NCBI RefSeq assembly: GCF_036860675.1
Contig: NZ_JAYKGK010000003.1
Span: 303,163 to 367,162 of the forward strand
Source of the DNA: Rosettibacter primus
GTDB taxonomy: Bacteria > Bacteroidota > Ignavibacteria > Ignavibacteriales > Melioribacteraceae
DNA: 64,000 nt
Direction of reading: 5' to 3'
The position numbers and the translations under genes were made by a program. Positions within the stretch are counted from its first letter, which is position 1. Each line of letters opens with the position of its first letter. Below the pieces are notes generated by a model. The model was not told where the DNA came from. It was given only the letters and a program-made list of their open reading frames with translations, and made no database searches. Shown in pieces: positions 38,592 to 47,071 of the stretch.

Positions 38592-39074
38592 ATGTTTTCC
38601 TTAAATATTAATGCGGTAAATATTATACAATTGATGCTTGCACCAGCAGTTATGATTAATGCTTGCGGTCTTTTGTTGCTTGGAATGAATAGCCGGTATT
38701 CAATGGTTGCAAATAGAATAAGACTCCTGAACGAAGAAAAAAGAAGGTTACTTTTGAAGATAGGCGAAGGTCCTTACACAACAGAAGATAATGTTAGGCT
38801 TGCAAGCATTGCAAAACAGATTGATGCACTTGTTTATCGTGTGAAACTTGTAAGAAATTCTGTACTAAGTTTTGTAAGCGCAGTAGCTCTTTTTGTTCTG
38901 TGCTCAATTTTACTTGGCATTACTTCAATATTTTCTGTTGATGGTCTTGATGCATTTATTACTACAGCATTTTTGCTTGGAATGCTTCAGGTTTTTCTTG
39001 GTGCCTTTTTTACCGCGATAGAATCCAAAAAGGGTTACGATATTATAAAATTTGAAGTAGAGTCTCATGAATGA
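38592..39074 (+). CDS. DUF2721 membrane protein
   Basis: The 160-residue protein has an N-terminal hydrophobic helix with the conserved PAVMINACGLLLLGMNSRYSMVANRIRLL motif of DUF2721, a charged central helix, and two C-terminal helices (about 95-120 and 127-148). The function of the family is unknown. It overlaps aat by 8 bp. Confidence 0.87.
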   Translation: MFSLNINAVNIIQLMLAPAVMINACGLLLLGMNSRYSMVANRIRLLNEEKRRLLLKIGEGPYTTEDNVRLASIAKQIDALVYRVKLVRNSVLSFVSAVALFVLCSILLGITSIFSVDGLDAFITTAFLLGMLQVFLGAFFTAIESKKGYDIIKFEVESHE

Positions 39075-39669
39075 ACAAAGAATCATTTCAAAGAAAAATT
39101 TATTAAAACCAGAAAATATGATTCAACTTTATGCTCAGGGTGCATTTCCCATGGCAGATGACGATGGAAATATAGAATGGTATTTGCCTGAAATTAGAAC
39201 TATCATTCCTCTTGATAATTATAATATTCCACGCTCACTAAGAAAGTTTATGGAGAAATCAAATTTCGAATACAAGATTGATTCTAAAATTATCGAAGTT
39301 ATAATTAATTGTTCTAAAAGACCAAAAACATGGATTTCCGAAGAATTAATCGAAGCATACAAAGGATTAATTAAACTTGGTTATCTGCATTCTGTCGAAG
39401 TCTATCAGAACAATGAATTAGTTGGTGGTCTTTATGGAGTAACATATAGAGGAGCCTTTTTTGGTGAATCAATGTTTTCAAAAGTATCACAGGCTTCTAA
39501 GTGTGCACTTGTTAGATTAATAGAACATTTGAATAAAAAAGAATTTGTTTTGCTTGATGTGCAATTTCAAACAGAACATTTGAGAATGTTTGGTGCAGTC
39601 GAAATTTCTTTTGATGAGTATACAGAGTTGCTTCTAAGAGCACATGAAAAGAAAGTAAATTTTAATTGA
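39067..39669 (+). CDS. aat: Leucyl/phenylalanyl-tRNA-protein transferase
   Basis: The 200-residue enzyme adds Leu or Phe to the N-terminus of proteins with Arg or Lys there and marks them for ClpAP in the N-degron pathway. The motifs QGAFPMADDDGNIEWYLPEIR near 20, the central ELVGGLYGVTYRGAFFGESMFS and LLDVQFQTEHLRMFGA near 170 are all as in the family. Its start overlaps DUF2721. Confidence 0.94.
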   Translation: MNEQRIISKKNLLKPENMIQLYAQGAFPMADDDGNIEWYLPEIRTIIPLDNYNIPRSLRKFMEKSNFEYKIDSKIIEVIINCSKRPKTWISEELIEAYKGLIKLGYLHSVEVYQNNELVGGLYGVTYRGAFFGESMFSKVSQASKCALVRLIEHLNKKEFVLLDVQFQTEHLRMFGAVEISFDEYTELLLRAHEKKVNFN

Positions 39670-39753
39670 CCTGCCAAAAATTCTGCTCATCTTTGATAAA
39701 TCCTCATATTTTTTTTATACTTATGAACGAAATTATGATTATTAATTAACAAA

Positions 39754-40758
39754 ATGGCGAGTACAATGATACATTACAAAGAATTAGGCTTAGTAAACTC
39801 AAAAGAGCTGTTTCAAAAAGCAGTGAAAGGTGGATATGCTATTCCAGCTTTCAATTTTAATAACCTTGAACAACTTCAGGCAATTATTGGTGCTTGTGTT
39901 GAAACTAAATCTCCTGTAATTCTGCAGGTATCAAGCGGAGCTCGTAAATATGCCAATCAAACATTGTTAAAACATCTTGCAAAAGGAGCAGTAGAATATG
40001 CTCATGAACTTGGATATGATATTCCAATCGTTCTGCACCTTGACCACGGCGATAGTTTTGAACTTTGCAAATCCTGTATTGAATCAGGTTTTTCATCTGT
40101 TATGATTGATGGTTCACATTTACCATATGAACAAAATGTTGAACTTACAAGAAAAGTAGTTGAATATGCTCATCAATTCGATGTATCTGTAGAAGGTGAA
40201 CTAGGTGTTCTTGCAGGAATTGAAGATGAAGTTTCAAGCGAGGTTACACATTATACAAAACCTGAAGAAGTAGAGGATTTTGTAAGTAAAACCGGCGTTG
40301 ATTCTCTTGCAATTTCAATTGGCACATCACATGGTGCTAATAAATTCAAACCTGAACAATGTACAAGAACTGAAGATGGGATTCTAATTCCTCCGCCGCT
40401 TAGATTTGATATACTTGAAGAAATTGAAAAAAGAATTCCTGGATTCCCAATTGTTCTGCATGGAGCTTCTTCTGTTCCAGTTGAATTAGTCAAAACAATT
40501 AACAGTTATGGCGGGAAATTAAAAGATGCTGTAGGAATTCCAGAAGACCAGTTGCGTCGTGCAGCTGCGTCAGCAGTTTGCAAAATTAATATAGATTCGG
40601 ATGGAAGATTGGCTATGACTGCAGCTATCAGAAAAGTATTGGCAGAAAATCCTGCAGAGTTTGACCCAAGAAAATATCTTGGTCCTGCACGCGAAGCATT
40701 GAAAGAATTATACAAGCATAAAATTATTAATGTGCTTGGAAGTGCAAATAAAGCATAA
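39754..40758 (+). CDS. fba: Class II fructose-1,6-bisphosphate aldolase
   Basis: The 334-residue zinc enzyme splits fructose 1,6-bisphosphate to triose phosphates in glycolysis and gluconeogenesis. The zinc and substrate motifs are visible: HLDHGDS near 93, GFSSVMIDGSHLPYEQN near 112, EGELGVLAGIEDEV near 148, HGA(N) in GTSHGANKFK, and VLHGASSVP near 231. The length fits class IIB enzymes of this type. A second Met at residue 5 is a possible alternative start. A strong terminator follows. Confidence 0.94.
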   Translation: MASTMIHYKELGLVNSKELFQKAVKGGYAIPAFNFNNLEQLQAIIGACVETKSPVILQVSSGARKYANQTLLKHLAKGAVEYAHELGYDIPIVLHLDHGDSFELCKSCIESGFSSVMIDGSHLPYEQNVELTRKVVEYAHQFDVSVEGELGVLAGIEDEVSSEVTHYTKPEEVEDFVSKTGVDSLAISIGTSHGANKFKPEQCTRTEDGILIPPPLRFDILEEIEKRIPGFPIVLHGASSVPVELVKTINSYGGKLKDAVGIPEDQLRRAAASAVCKINIDSDGRLAMTAAIRKVLAENPAEFDPRKYLGPAREALKELYKHKIINVLGSANKA

Positions 40759-40767
40759 GTAACAAAA

Positions 40768-40803
40768 AAGGGAATCCATTCAAGCAAGATGGATTCCCTT
40801 TAT
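40768..40803. terminator. Intrinsic terminator between fba and cytochrome c gene
   Basis: AAGGGAATCCAT (40768-40779) pairs perfectly with ATGGATTCCCTT (40789-40800) over a 9-nt loop, preceded by AAAAA and followed by TATTTTAT. It serves the two convergent genes on either side. Confidence 0.9.
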
Positions 40804-40828
40804 TTTATATAATAAATTTTTCTTTAGC

Positions 40829-41263
40829 TCATCTTGTTAATAAATAATCTGCAATCTTTCCTAAATCTTTTACATCAAGATTATTAAATGAAGGCATTAC
40901 AATGTTTTTGTATTTCAATCTGTATTGCTTCAGTCTTTTATTACTGTAAGAAGATGGATTTCTTAGATAATTGATTAAATTGTCTCTATTCCAGTATTTA
41001 TTTATTTGAACGAGTGCCGGGGCAATGTTGCTTCCTTCAAGATTTTGTCCGTGACAGGAAGTACAACCATTTTCACGGATTAATGTTAACCCGTCCTTCT
41101 CTTCATTCGACTGCATTGTCTTTTCAACATAATTTATAGAAGTCTGTGTCTCTTCTTTTGGTTTTGTAATTCTGCCTAATATGAAGAGTACTATGAATAA
41201 ACTTAAAAAAGCAGCAAGCCATTTTTGAGCATTTGTCATATAGTTTTTCCTTTCGTTTTTCAA
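40829..41263 (-). CDS. Membrane-anchored monohaem cytochrome c
   Basis: The 144-residue protein has an N-terminal anchor (about 13-31) and a class I cytochrome c domain with the haem site C67-T-S-C70-H71 (GCTSCHGQNLEG) and a Met ligand in IVMPSFNNL near 123. It would carry electrons on the outer face of the inner membrane. It is the last gene of the minus-strand row that starts with nfeD; the ribosome-binding site GAAAGG is close to the ATG. Confidence 0.9.
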   Translation of the reverse strand: MKNERKNYMTNAQKWLAAFLSLFIVLFILGRITKPKEETQTSINYVEKTMQSNEEKDGLTLIRENGCTSCHGQNLEGSNIAPALVQINKYWNRDNLINYLRNPSSYSNKRLKQYRLKYKNIVMPSFNNLDVKDLGKIADYLLTR

Positions 41264-41301
41264 TTGTAAAATTAATAGGTAGGAAGACTAATTACAATTT
41301 T

Positions 41302-43506
41302 TCATTTAATTAATATTAAATTGTAGAACAACATAACAGCAAGAAATAAAATTGAAAAAGGTAATCCGTAGAAAGGTATTAATATTAAACTTGCAATTAA
41401 TGAACCAGTGCATCCACCAATTAAATCTGATGCATATAGCTGCGAAATTAAATTCTTCTGATTTTCTGTTTTGTAAAAACAGGCAAAAGAGAAAATTCCT
41501 GCGGTTAAAAATCCATCGAGTAAAAGTAAAATGAGAAAAATTATTAGACTGCTTTGTAAAATAGTTTTCATTAAATAGTAAACAGACAAATTCAAAAGCA
41601 GAAATGAAATGATGAGCATTATTCCTAAATACTTTTCTTTTTCTTTGAAAGAACCTACAAAATAATTAACTAAATATGCACCAAGCGATAAGCCAATCAT
41701 AAAAGATGTTAGCAGAAGTCCTATATCTCTATACAAAATTCCATTTTGATTTTGATAGATGATTATAAGTATAACTTCTAAAATCATTCCTGTAAATCCT
41801 GCAGTAAAAACAATCACAATTCTTTTGAAATTGCTGAACTTTCTTATGATAAGAGAAAATACCAGTAAAATTATTAAAGCAATTATTAATAACTCTTTCT
41901 TTGAGTTTTGAAATGGAATTTTTTTATATGATAAATCAGGAAAAAATTTTGATAACCAGATTGATGTTGTATATGCATAGCAAACAGGCTGTAAATCTGT
42001 ATTTATGTTCTCCGACGGTTCATTAAATATTTTTTGAATTTCATAAAACCTGTCGTTAGTAAAAATATAATTGATGTATTGAGGTGAAACTAATTTTGTT
42101 TCGGGTTTTCTTTCGTTAAATCTGTTGACGAGTAATGAAACATCTTTTATCAAATTTGATTTTGAAGCAATAAAAATTACACCGGGAAGAACGGTTATGT
42201 CTTTAAAACTTGTTTTAAGAGCATTGAAGATACTTTTATTTCTTTCCTTTAATTGATTTGTCCAGATGTTCTCTGAAGAACGAATTCTAAAAGTAAGAAT
42301 GCCAGTTTGAGTTAAAGAATTATAGCATTGCTGAAAAAATTCCTTAGTATAAAATCGATTGTTTTGTGCTGACATTGGTTCAGGCATTCCAATTAGAATC
42401 AAATCATAAGAATGTTTATTACGCAAAAATTTTCTCGGGTCGTCATAAATTATTTCTACCTTTTGATTTCTCAGCGGGTTCGATAAATTTTCGGGTAAAT
42501 AATTTTTAACTATGTCGATTAATTCTTTATTGATTTCAACATATTCAATTTTTTTAACAGGCAATTTCAATAACTCATTAATAATTCCTTCAAAACCTCC
42601 GCCGAGTACAAGAACATTATCTATCTTTTCAAGTTGTAAAGTTGACAGATGTACAATCTCTTCTGCATCAAAGCTGCTGGTTTCGTAAGCAAGAGCATCA
42701 TCAATAAAAACATTTATCTGATTTTCAAATGATGAAATTGAAATACGTCCGTAAGGAGTATCAATTGATTTAATTAGAAAAGGATGATTCCATAGATTCA
42801 TGTAGTAATCAATTTTTTGATTAAAAACGAATAGAAGAAAAGTGATTGCAAATATTAAACTTGTGAAAAGTTTGTTTATCTTTCTGTTTTTTTCTAATGA
42901 TAACGATGCTACAATTGTTAATATTAAACAACAGAAAAGAGCCGTTGAAAAGTTATTTATTCTTAAACTCAAAGATAAAGTAGAACACAAACCGCCAGCA
43001 ACTCCTCCGACACTTTCGACTGCATATGCTTTTGCCAGAGTTTCATTTTTATCGAGAAAATCTTTTGCTGTCCATTGAAATAATAATCCTGCAATTATAC
43101 TAAGTGGAATTAAAGCAATTAATAAAATAATTATTTGTTGAAAAAATGGGAGATAACTGCCGGCAACAGAACCAAAGCTTTTTCTTAAAGCACGAATGAA
43201 TACAAAATCAGCAAGCAAAAATAAATTTGATAAATAAAATAGAAATTGAATATGATTTCTTTTCGGCACGAAGGCGCGTTTACCGATTGATGCTCCTGCA
43301 GCAGAACCAATTAACCAGATACCAAATGAAAGAACATAAATTAATTCGATTCCATAGAAAGCAACATTTAATTCTCTAAGTATTACAACCTGTGCAAGGA
43401 TTGAAAAAAATCCAACAGCACAAAGATAAATTATGGATATGGTTTTGGGACTAATTAAAATCTTTTTCACTGAATACTTCTGCCTGAAAAGTATAAAGTT
43501 CAGCAT
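41302..43506 (-). CDS. Membrane-embedded spermidine-synthase-like protein
   Basis: The 734-residue protein has six or seven hydrophobic segments in the first 220 residues, then a Rossmann-like spermidine synthase domain (about 240-400; VLVLGGGFEGIINEL, EYVEINKELI, YDDPRKFL, YDLILIGMPEP) and another set of hydrophobic segments from about 545 onwards. The aminopropyltransferase DxxD-type acidic residue is replaced by a GMPEP segment, so polyamine synthesis is doubtful; such proteins are called fused MFS/spermidine synthase-like and have unknown activity. The ATG at 43506 overlaps the previous gene by 56 bp; a GTG at 43470 is an alternative start with a 20-bp overlap. Confidence 0.85.
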   Translation of the reverse strand: MLNFILFRQKYSVKKILISPKTISIIYLCAVGFFSILAQVVILRELNVAFYGIELIYVLSFGIWLIGSAAGASIGKRAFVPKRNHIQFLFYLSNLFLLADFVFIRALRKSFGSVAGSYLPFFQQIIILLIALIPLSIIAGLLFQWTAKDFLDKNETLAKAYAVESVGGVAGGLCSTLSLSLRINNFSTALFCCLILTIVASLSLEKNRKINKLFTSLIFAITFLLFVFNQKIDYYMNLWNHPFLIKSIDTPYGRISISSFENQINVFIDDALAYETSSFDAEEIVHLSTLQLEKIDNVLVLGGGFEGIINELLKLPVKKIEYVEINKELIDIVKNYLPENLSNPLRNQKVEIIYDDPRKFLRNKHSYDLILIGMPEPMSAQNNRFYTKEFFQQCYNSLTQTGILTFRIRSSENIWTNQLKERNKSIFNALKTSFKDITVLPGVIFIASKSNLIKDVSLLVNRFNERKPETKLVSPQYINYIFTNDRFYEIQKIFNEPSENINTDLQPVCYAYTTSIWLSKFFPDLSYKKIPFQNSKKELLIIALIILLVFSLIIRKFSNFKRIVIVFTAGFTGMILEVILIIIYQNQNGILYRDIGLLLTSFMIGLSLGAYLVNYFVGSFKEKEKYLGIMLIISFLLLNLSVYYLMKTILQSSLIIFLILLLLDGFLTAGIFSFACFYKTENQKNLISQLYASDLIGGCTGSLIASLILIPFYGLPFSILFLAVMLFYNLILIK

Positions 43507-44974
43507 TTTTCCAGTCGTTAGCTTTTAAGCCTGCCTTAAAACAAAGTTGGTCTAAAAATACTTCTTTACTCCATCCTGTTTCAGTTGCAACCTGCGGCAG
43601 GAAAACTGCTTGCCGATTTCCTTTTTTTACAATTACTCCATCTCTGCCAAGAACAATTTCATCTGCATTATTGATTTTTTTGTATGGTGTTAAAACAGAA
43701 ATTTCAATTTCTATTTGCTCAAGTTCATTTTTTGTTAATGGTCTAAATCGTGTGTCGTTAAAAGCAGATTGAAGAGCCATAGCACCAATTAGTGTACAGA
43801 GTGGAGTATCTTCGGCCATGCGACCAATACATCCGCGCAGCTCTCCATGTTTTTTAAGTGTAACAAATGCACCTCGTTTAACTTTAAGTTTTTGATTCAT
43901 ATCTCGAGGTATAGGAACTGTTTGCGTCATAAAATATTGTTTAAGAGTGTTACGAGCAAATCTTAAAAGAAATTTTTTATCGGAAGAAGTTAATTGATAA
44001 GAATTATCGATTATTAATGTATCAACATCTGCAGTTTCATTGTATGTTTTTTTTGAAATTACTACTGCCCCATAACCAACCACTCTGTCAGTAGAACCCA
44101 CAGGATTGTATCCTGAATTACAATAGCTGATTATTTTTGCACTTTTAGCCCCAAGTTCATTTGCTGTGCAAATTCCGGCTATAATTGGAGCTTCGCCGCA
44201 GGCACATGTTACAAGTTGTGCTATACCTTTTTGCAATTGTTTGTTTAAGACATTTTTAATTTTTTCAGGATTTAATTCTGTGATTGATTTGAGTGTAATA
44301 TTGTCAACTTTAATGGCATCATCAAAATTTGGATAGTGGGAAAAGTCAGAACTAACAACTATTAGTGATTTTTTATTTTGTAAAATCTCAGCGAGAGCTT
44401 TTCCAAATCGGTTGCATAAATTAATATCCGATGAACCAACAATCACAGGAAGAATTTTTGTATCAGGGAATAAATATTTTATAAAAGGCAGTTGAACTTC
44501 AATTGAATGCTCTTTTGCATGAACAGTAAGATTAGTAGTAACATCAATATCTTTTTTTAATAATTCTTCTGCAGTTTTATTATCAATTTTGAGTGAACCA
44601 ATTGGTGTAGAAAAAGAACCATTTGGATAAATAGAAATCCCGTAGAAATTTGGTGTTGTATGATTTGTTCCAAGTATTACAATTAAATCGAACTTTTCAT
44701 TTTTAACTTGATTGAAAGCATCTGCAGCAATTTGACCTGAATAAATATAACCAGCATGAGGAACAATGATTGCAATTATGCTGTCTGCAGTTTTTGTTTT
44801 TGCATTCTCTAAAAAAATTTCTATTTGTTTCTTTAAGATGATTGAGTCGGCAGAATAAAATTGTCCGGCAAAAACAGGATAACGAGTTGAATCAGTAATA
44901 CTGCCGGAATTTTTTTCTGCCTTGCAAGAAAAAAATGTTATTGTAAAAAGCAGGAGGTATAAAAACTTTTTCAT
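43451..44974 (-). CDS. AmmeMemoRadiSam proteins B (Memo) and A (AMMECR1) fused, lipoprotein
   Basis: The 507-residue protein starts with a lipoprotein signal (lipobox TFFSC, Cys17). A Memo domain (about 30-305; VPHAGYIYSGQIAADAF, LGTNHTTP, VSSDFSHYP, CACGEAPIIAG) is followed by an AMMECR1 domain (about 330-500; RGAFVTLKKHGELRGCIG with the conserved LRGCIG). These two families are linked genomically to a radical SAM enzyme, here at 45010-46242, as the AmmeMemoRadiSam system of unknown function. Fusion of A and B is known; a lipoprotein form implies an envelope location. Confidence 0.93.
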   Translation of the reverse strand: MKKFLYLLLFTITFFSCKAEKNSGSITDSTRYPVFAGQFYSADSIILKKQIEIFLENAKTKTADSIIAIIVPHAGYIYSGQIAADAFNQVKNEKFDLIVILGTNHTTPNFYGISIYPNGSFSTPIGSLKIDNKTAEELLKKDIDVTTNLTVHAKEHSIEVQLPFIKYLFPDTKILPVIVGSSDINLCNRFGKALAEILQNKKSLIVVSSDFSHYPNFDDAIKVDNITLKSITELNPEKIKNVLNKQLQKGIAQLVTCACGEAPIIAGICTANELGAKSAKIISYCNSGYNPVGSTDRVVGYGAVVISKKTYNETADVDTLIIDNSYQLTSSDKKFLLRFARNTLKQYFMTQTVPIPRDMNQKLKVKRGAFVTLKKHGELRGCIGRMAEDTPLCTLIGAMALQSAFNDTRFRPLTKNELEQIEIEISVLTPYKKINNADEIVLGRDGVIVKKGNRQAVFLPQVATETGWSKEVFLDQLCFKAGLKANDWKNAELYTFQAEVFSEKDFN

Positions 44975-45009
44975 TTTTTTCTTCCTTTGTCAATCATAAA
45001 TTAAAATAA

Positions 45010-46242
45010 TTATTTCCATACACCTGCAATTATTTGTCCACAGTATTCGCATTTCCCATTTTTTAAATGAATTTCTGTTGTAAACATTCCTGTTCTTTTT
45101 ATTACAACTTTTCCACATTTTGGACAGTATGTTGAATTGCCCGGATGTCCCGGCACATTTCCAATAAACGCATAATGAATTCCTTTAGACAATGCAATAT
45201 CTCTTGCCTTTTCAAGTGTTGAAATTGGTGTAGGAGGGAGGTTTAGTAATTTGTAATCAGGATGAAATCTTGTAAAATGAACAGGGACATCCGGACCTAC
45301 TTCGTTTACAATCCAGCTTGAAAGGTCGTTTAGCATTTTATCTGAATCATTCAGTGTAGGAACAACAAGATTTACAATTTCAAGATGTGTTCCAGTTTTT
45401 GAAATTTGTTTTATGCTTTTTAGAACTGGTTTTAATTCTGCAGCCGATACTTTTCTATAAAATTCTTCGCTGAAACCTTTGAGGTCAATTTTAATTGCAT
45501 CAAGAACTTCGCACATCTCTTTGAGCGGTTCTTCATTCATAAATCCACAACTAATTAAAACACTCCTAATATTTTTTCTCTTTGCAAGTTTTGCAATATC
45601 AATTAAATATTCTGTGAAAACAGTTGGTTCATTATAAGTAAAAGCAATTACAGGTACATTTTGAGAAAATGAAGCAGCGACAATTTTTTCGGGTGAAATG
45701 TATTCAACCTGAAAGTCTTCCGGTTTTGCTTGAGATATTTCCCAGTTTTGACAGAATTGACATGCCAAAGGACAGCCTGCAGTTGCAAGAGAGAATGCCT
45801 GACTGCCCGGCAGAAAATGATAAAAAGGTTTTTTCTCTATTGGGTCAACATGAATTGAAACAGGTCTTCCATAAACAAGACTTTTGAGTTTTCCATCAAT
45901 ATTCATTCTTGCACGACATTTGCCTCGCTCACCTTCTTTAATAACACATCCTTGTGCACAAAGCTGGCATTTGATAATTGTTTCTTTGTGTTCAAATTGA
46001 TTTATTCCTGAAATTTGAGAAGGCGTGTGACAAATTTGACAATTGACATTTTTTGATTCTGTAGAAACCCAGTATCGAGCTATAGGTGCATATTTGTAAA
46101 GTTCTTTTTTATAATCTGATTGAAATTTTTCATTAATAAAAGCAAATAAATCTTCCGGCAAAAAAGAAATAAAAGCAAGAGCTCCTCCAAGATAGAAATT
46201 TGTTTTTATAAAATTACGACGTGAATATTTTTCCTTAAACAT
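45010..46242 (-). CDS. AmmeMemoRadiSam system radical SAM enzyme with Tat-like signal
   Basis: The 410-residue protein has the radical SAM cluster motif C157-x3-C161-x2-C164 (AGCPLACQFCQNW), preceded by the family's cysteine-rich N-region (C92, C95, C99 and C109 in KCQLCAQGC...GERGKC). A C-terminal CPKCG...CEYCG zinc ribbon is near 375-405. The first 34 residues are unusual: S-R8-R9-N-F-I-K followed by a hydrophobic stretch, a Tat-like export signal. An extra CQICH (68-72) matches the c-type haem motif CxxCH. The substrate is unknown. It is 35 bp upstream of the Memo/AMMECR1 gene. Confidence 0.92.
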   Translation of the reverse strand: MFKEKYSRRNFIKTNFYLGGALAFISFLPEDLFAFINEKFQSDYKKELYKYAPIARYWVSTESKNVNCQICHTPSQISGINQFEHKETIIKCQLCAQGCVIKEGERGKCRARMNIDGKLKSLVYGRPVSIHVDPIEKKPFYHFLPGSQAFSLATAGCPLACQFCQNWEISQAKPEDFQVEYISPEKIVAASFSQNVPVIAFTYNEPTVFTEYLIDIAKLAKRKNIRSVLISCGFMNEEPLKEMCEVLDAIKIDLKGFSEEFYRKVSAAELKPVLKSIKQISKTGTHLEIVNLVVPTLNDSDKMLNDLSSWIVNEVGPDVPVHFTRFHPDYKLLNLPPTPISTLEKARDIALSKGIHYAFIGNVPGHPGNSTYCPKCGKVVIKRTGMFTTEIHLKNGKCEYCGQIIAGVWK

Positions 46243-46253
46243 TTTTTATAAAA

Positions 46254-47033
46254 TTATTTTTCTTCTTTTTTAGCTTTTTCCATTAATTCAAAAAATGGTT
46301 TGAATAAGTCAATCGGAACAGGAAAAATAGTAGTAGAATTTTTTTCAGCTGCAACTTCGACCAATGTTTGTAAGAATCTCAGCTGCAGTGCATAAGGTGA
46401 ACTGCTAATAATTTTTGATGCATCAGCAAGGCGTTGCGATGCCTGATATTCACCTTCAGCATGAATTACTTTAGCACGTCGTTCTCTTTCTGCTTCTGCC
46501 TGTCGAGCTATTGCTCTCTGCATTTCAACTGGCAAATCAACATTCTTTACTTCAACAAGAGAAACTTTTATGCCCCACGGTGCAGTATGAGTATCAATAG
46601 TTTCTTGAAGATGTCTATTGATTTTTTCTCTTTCTGTTAAAAGCTCATCAAGTTCAGATTGTCCAAGCATACTTCTTAGAGTTGTTTGTGCAAGTTGAGA
46701 AGTTGCATACAGATAATTTTCTACTTCAACAACAGCTTTTGCAGCATCTATAACTCTAAAGTAAACCACAGCACTAACTTTAATTGAAATGTTATCTTTT
46801 GTAATTACATCCTGCGGCGGCACTTCCATTGCAACAACTCTTAAACTTACTCTAACCATTCTATCAACGATAGGTATTAGAAAGATTAAACCGGGCCCTT
46901 TTGTTGGAATTAATCTTCCCAATCGAAAGATGACGCCGCGTTCATATTCTCTCAAAATTCTTATTGCACTAGCAAGAATTATTATTACAAATAATATTAT
47001 AATAAATGTAACGGTAATATTTTCGGCTCCCAT
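46254..47033 (-). CDS. Slipin (SPFH/Band 7) membrane protein
   Basis: The 259-residue protein has one N-terminal membrane segment (about 5-25) and an SPFH domain starting RILREYERGVIFRLGRLIPTKGPGLIFLIP near 27, with PPQDVITKDNISIKV near 73 and a coiled-coil EAERERRAKVIHAEGEYQASQRLADAS near 185-215. It should oligomerise in membrane microdomains. Slipins are normally paired with NfeD proteins, and the next gene upstream is NfeD. Confidence 0.94.
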   Translation of the reverse strand: MGAENITVTFIIILFVIIILASAIRILREYERGVIFRLGRLIPTKGPGLIFLIPIVDRMVRVSLRVVAMEVPPQDVITKDNISIKVSAVVYFRVIDAAKAVVEVENYLYATSQLAQTTLRSMLGQSELDELLTEREKINRHLQETIDTHTAPWGIKVSLVEVKNVDLPVEMQRAIARQAEAERERRAKVIHAEGEYQASQRLADASKIISSSPYALQLRFLQTLVEVAAEKNSTTIFPVPIDLFKPFFELMEKAKKEEK

Positions 47034-47071
47034 TTCAATTCTCCTGTTTAATTTATAAATCTAATAAGGAA

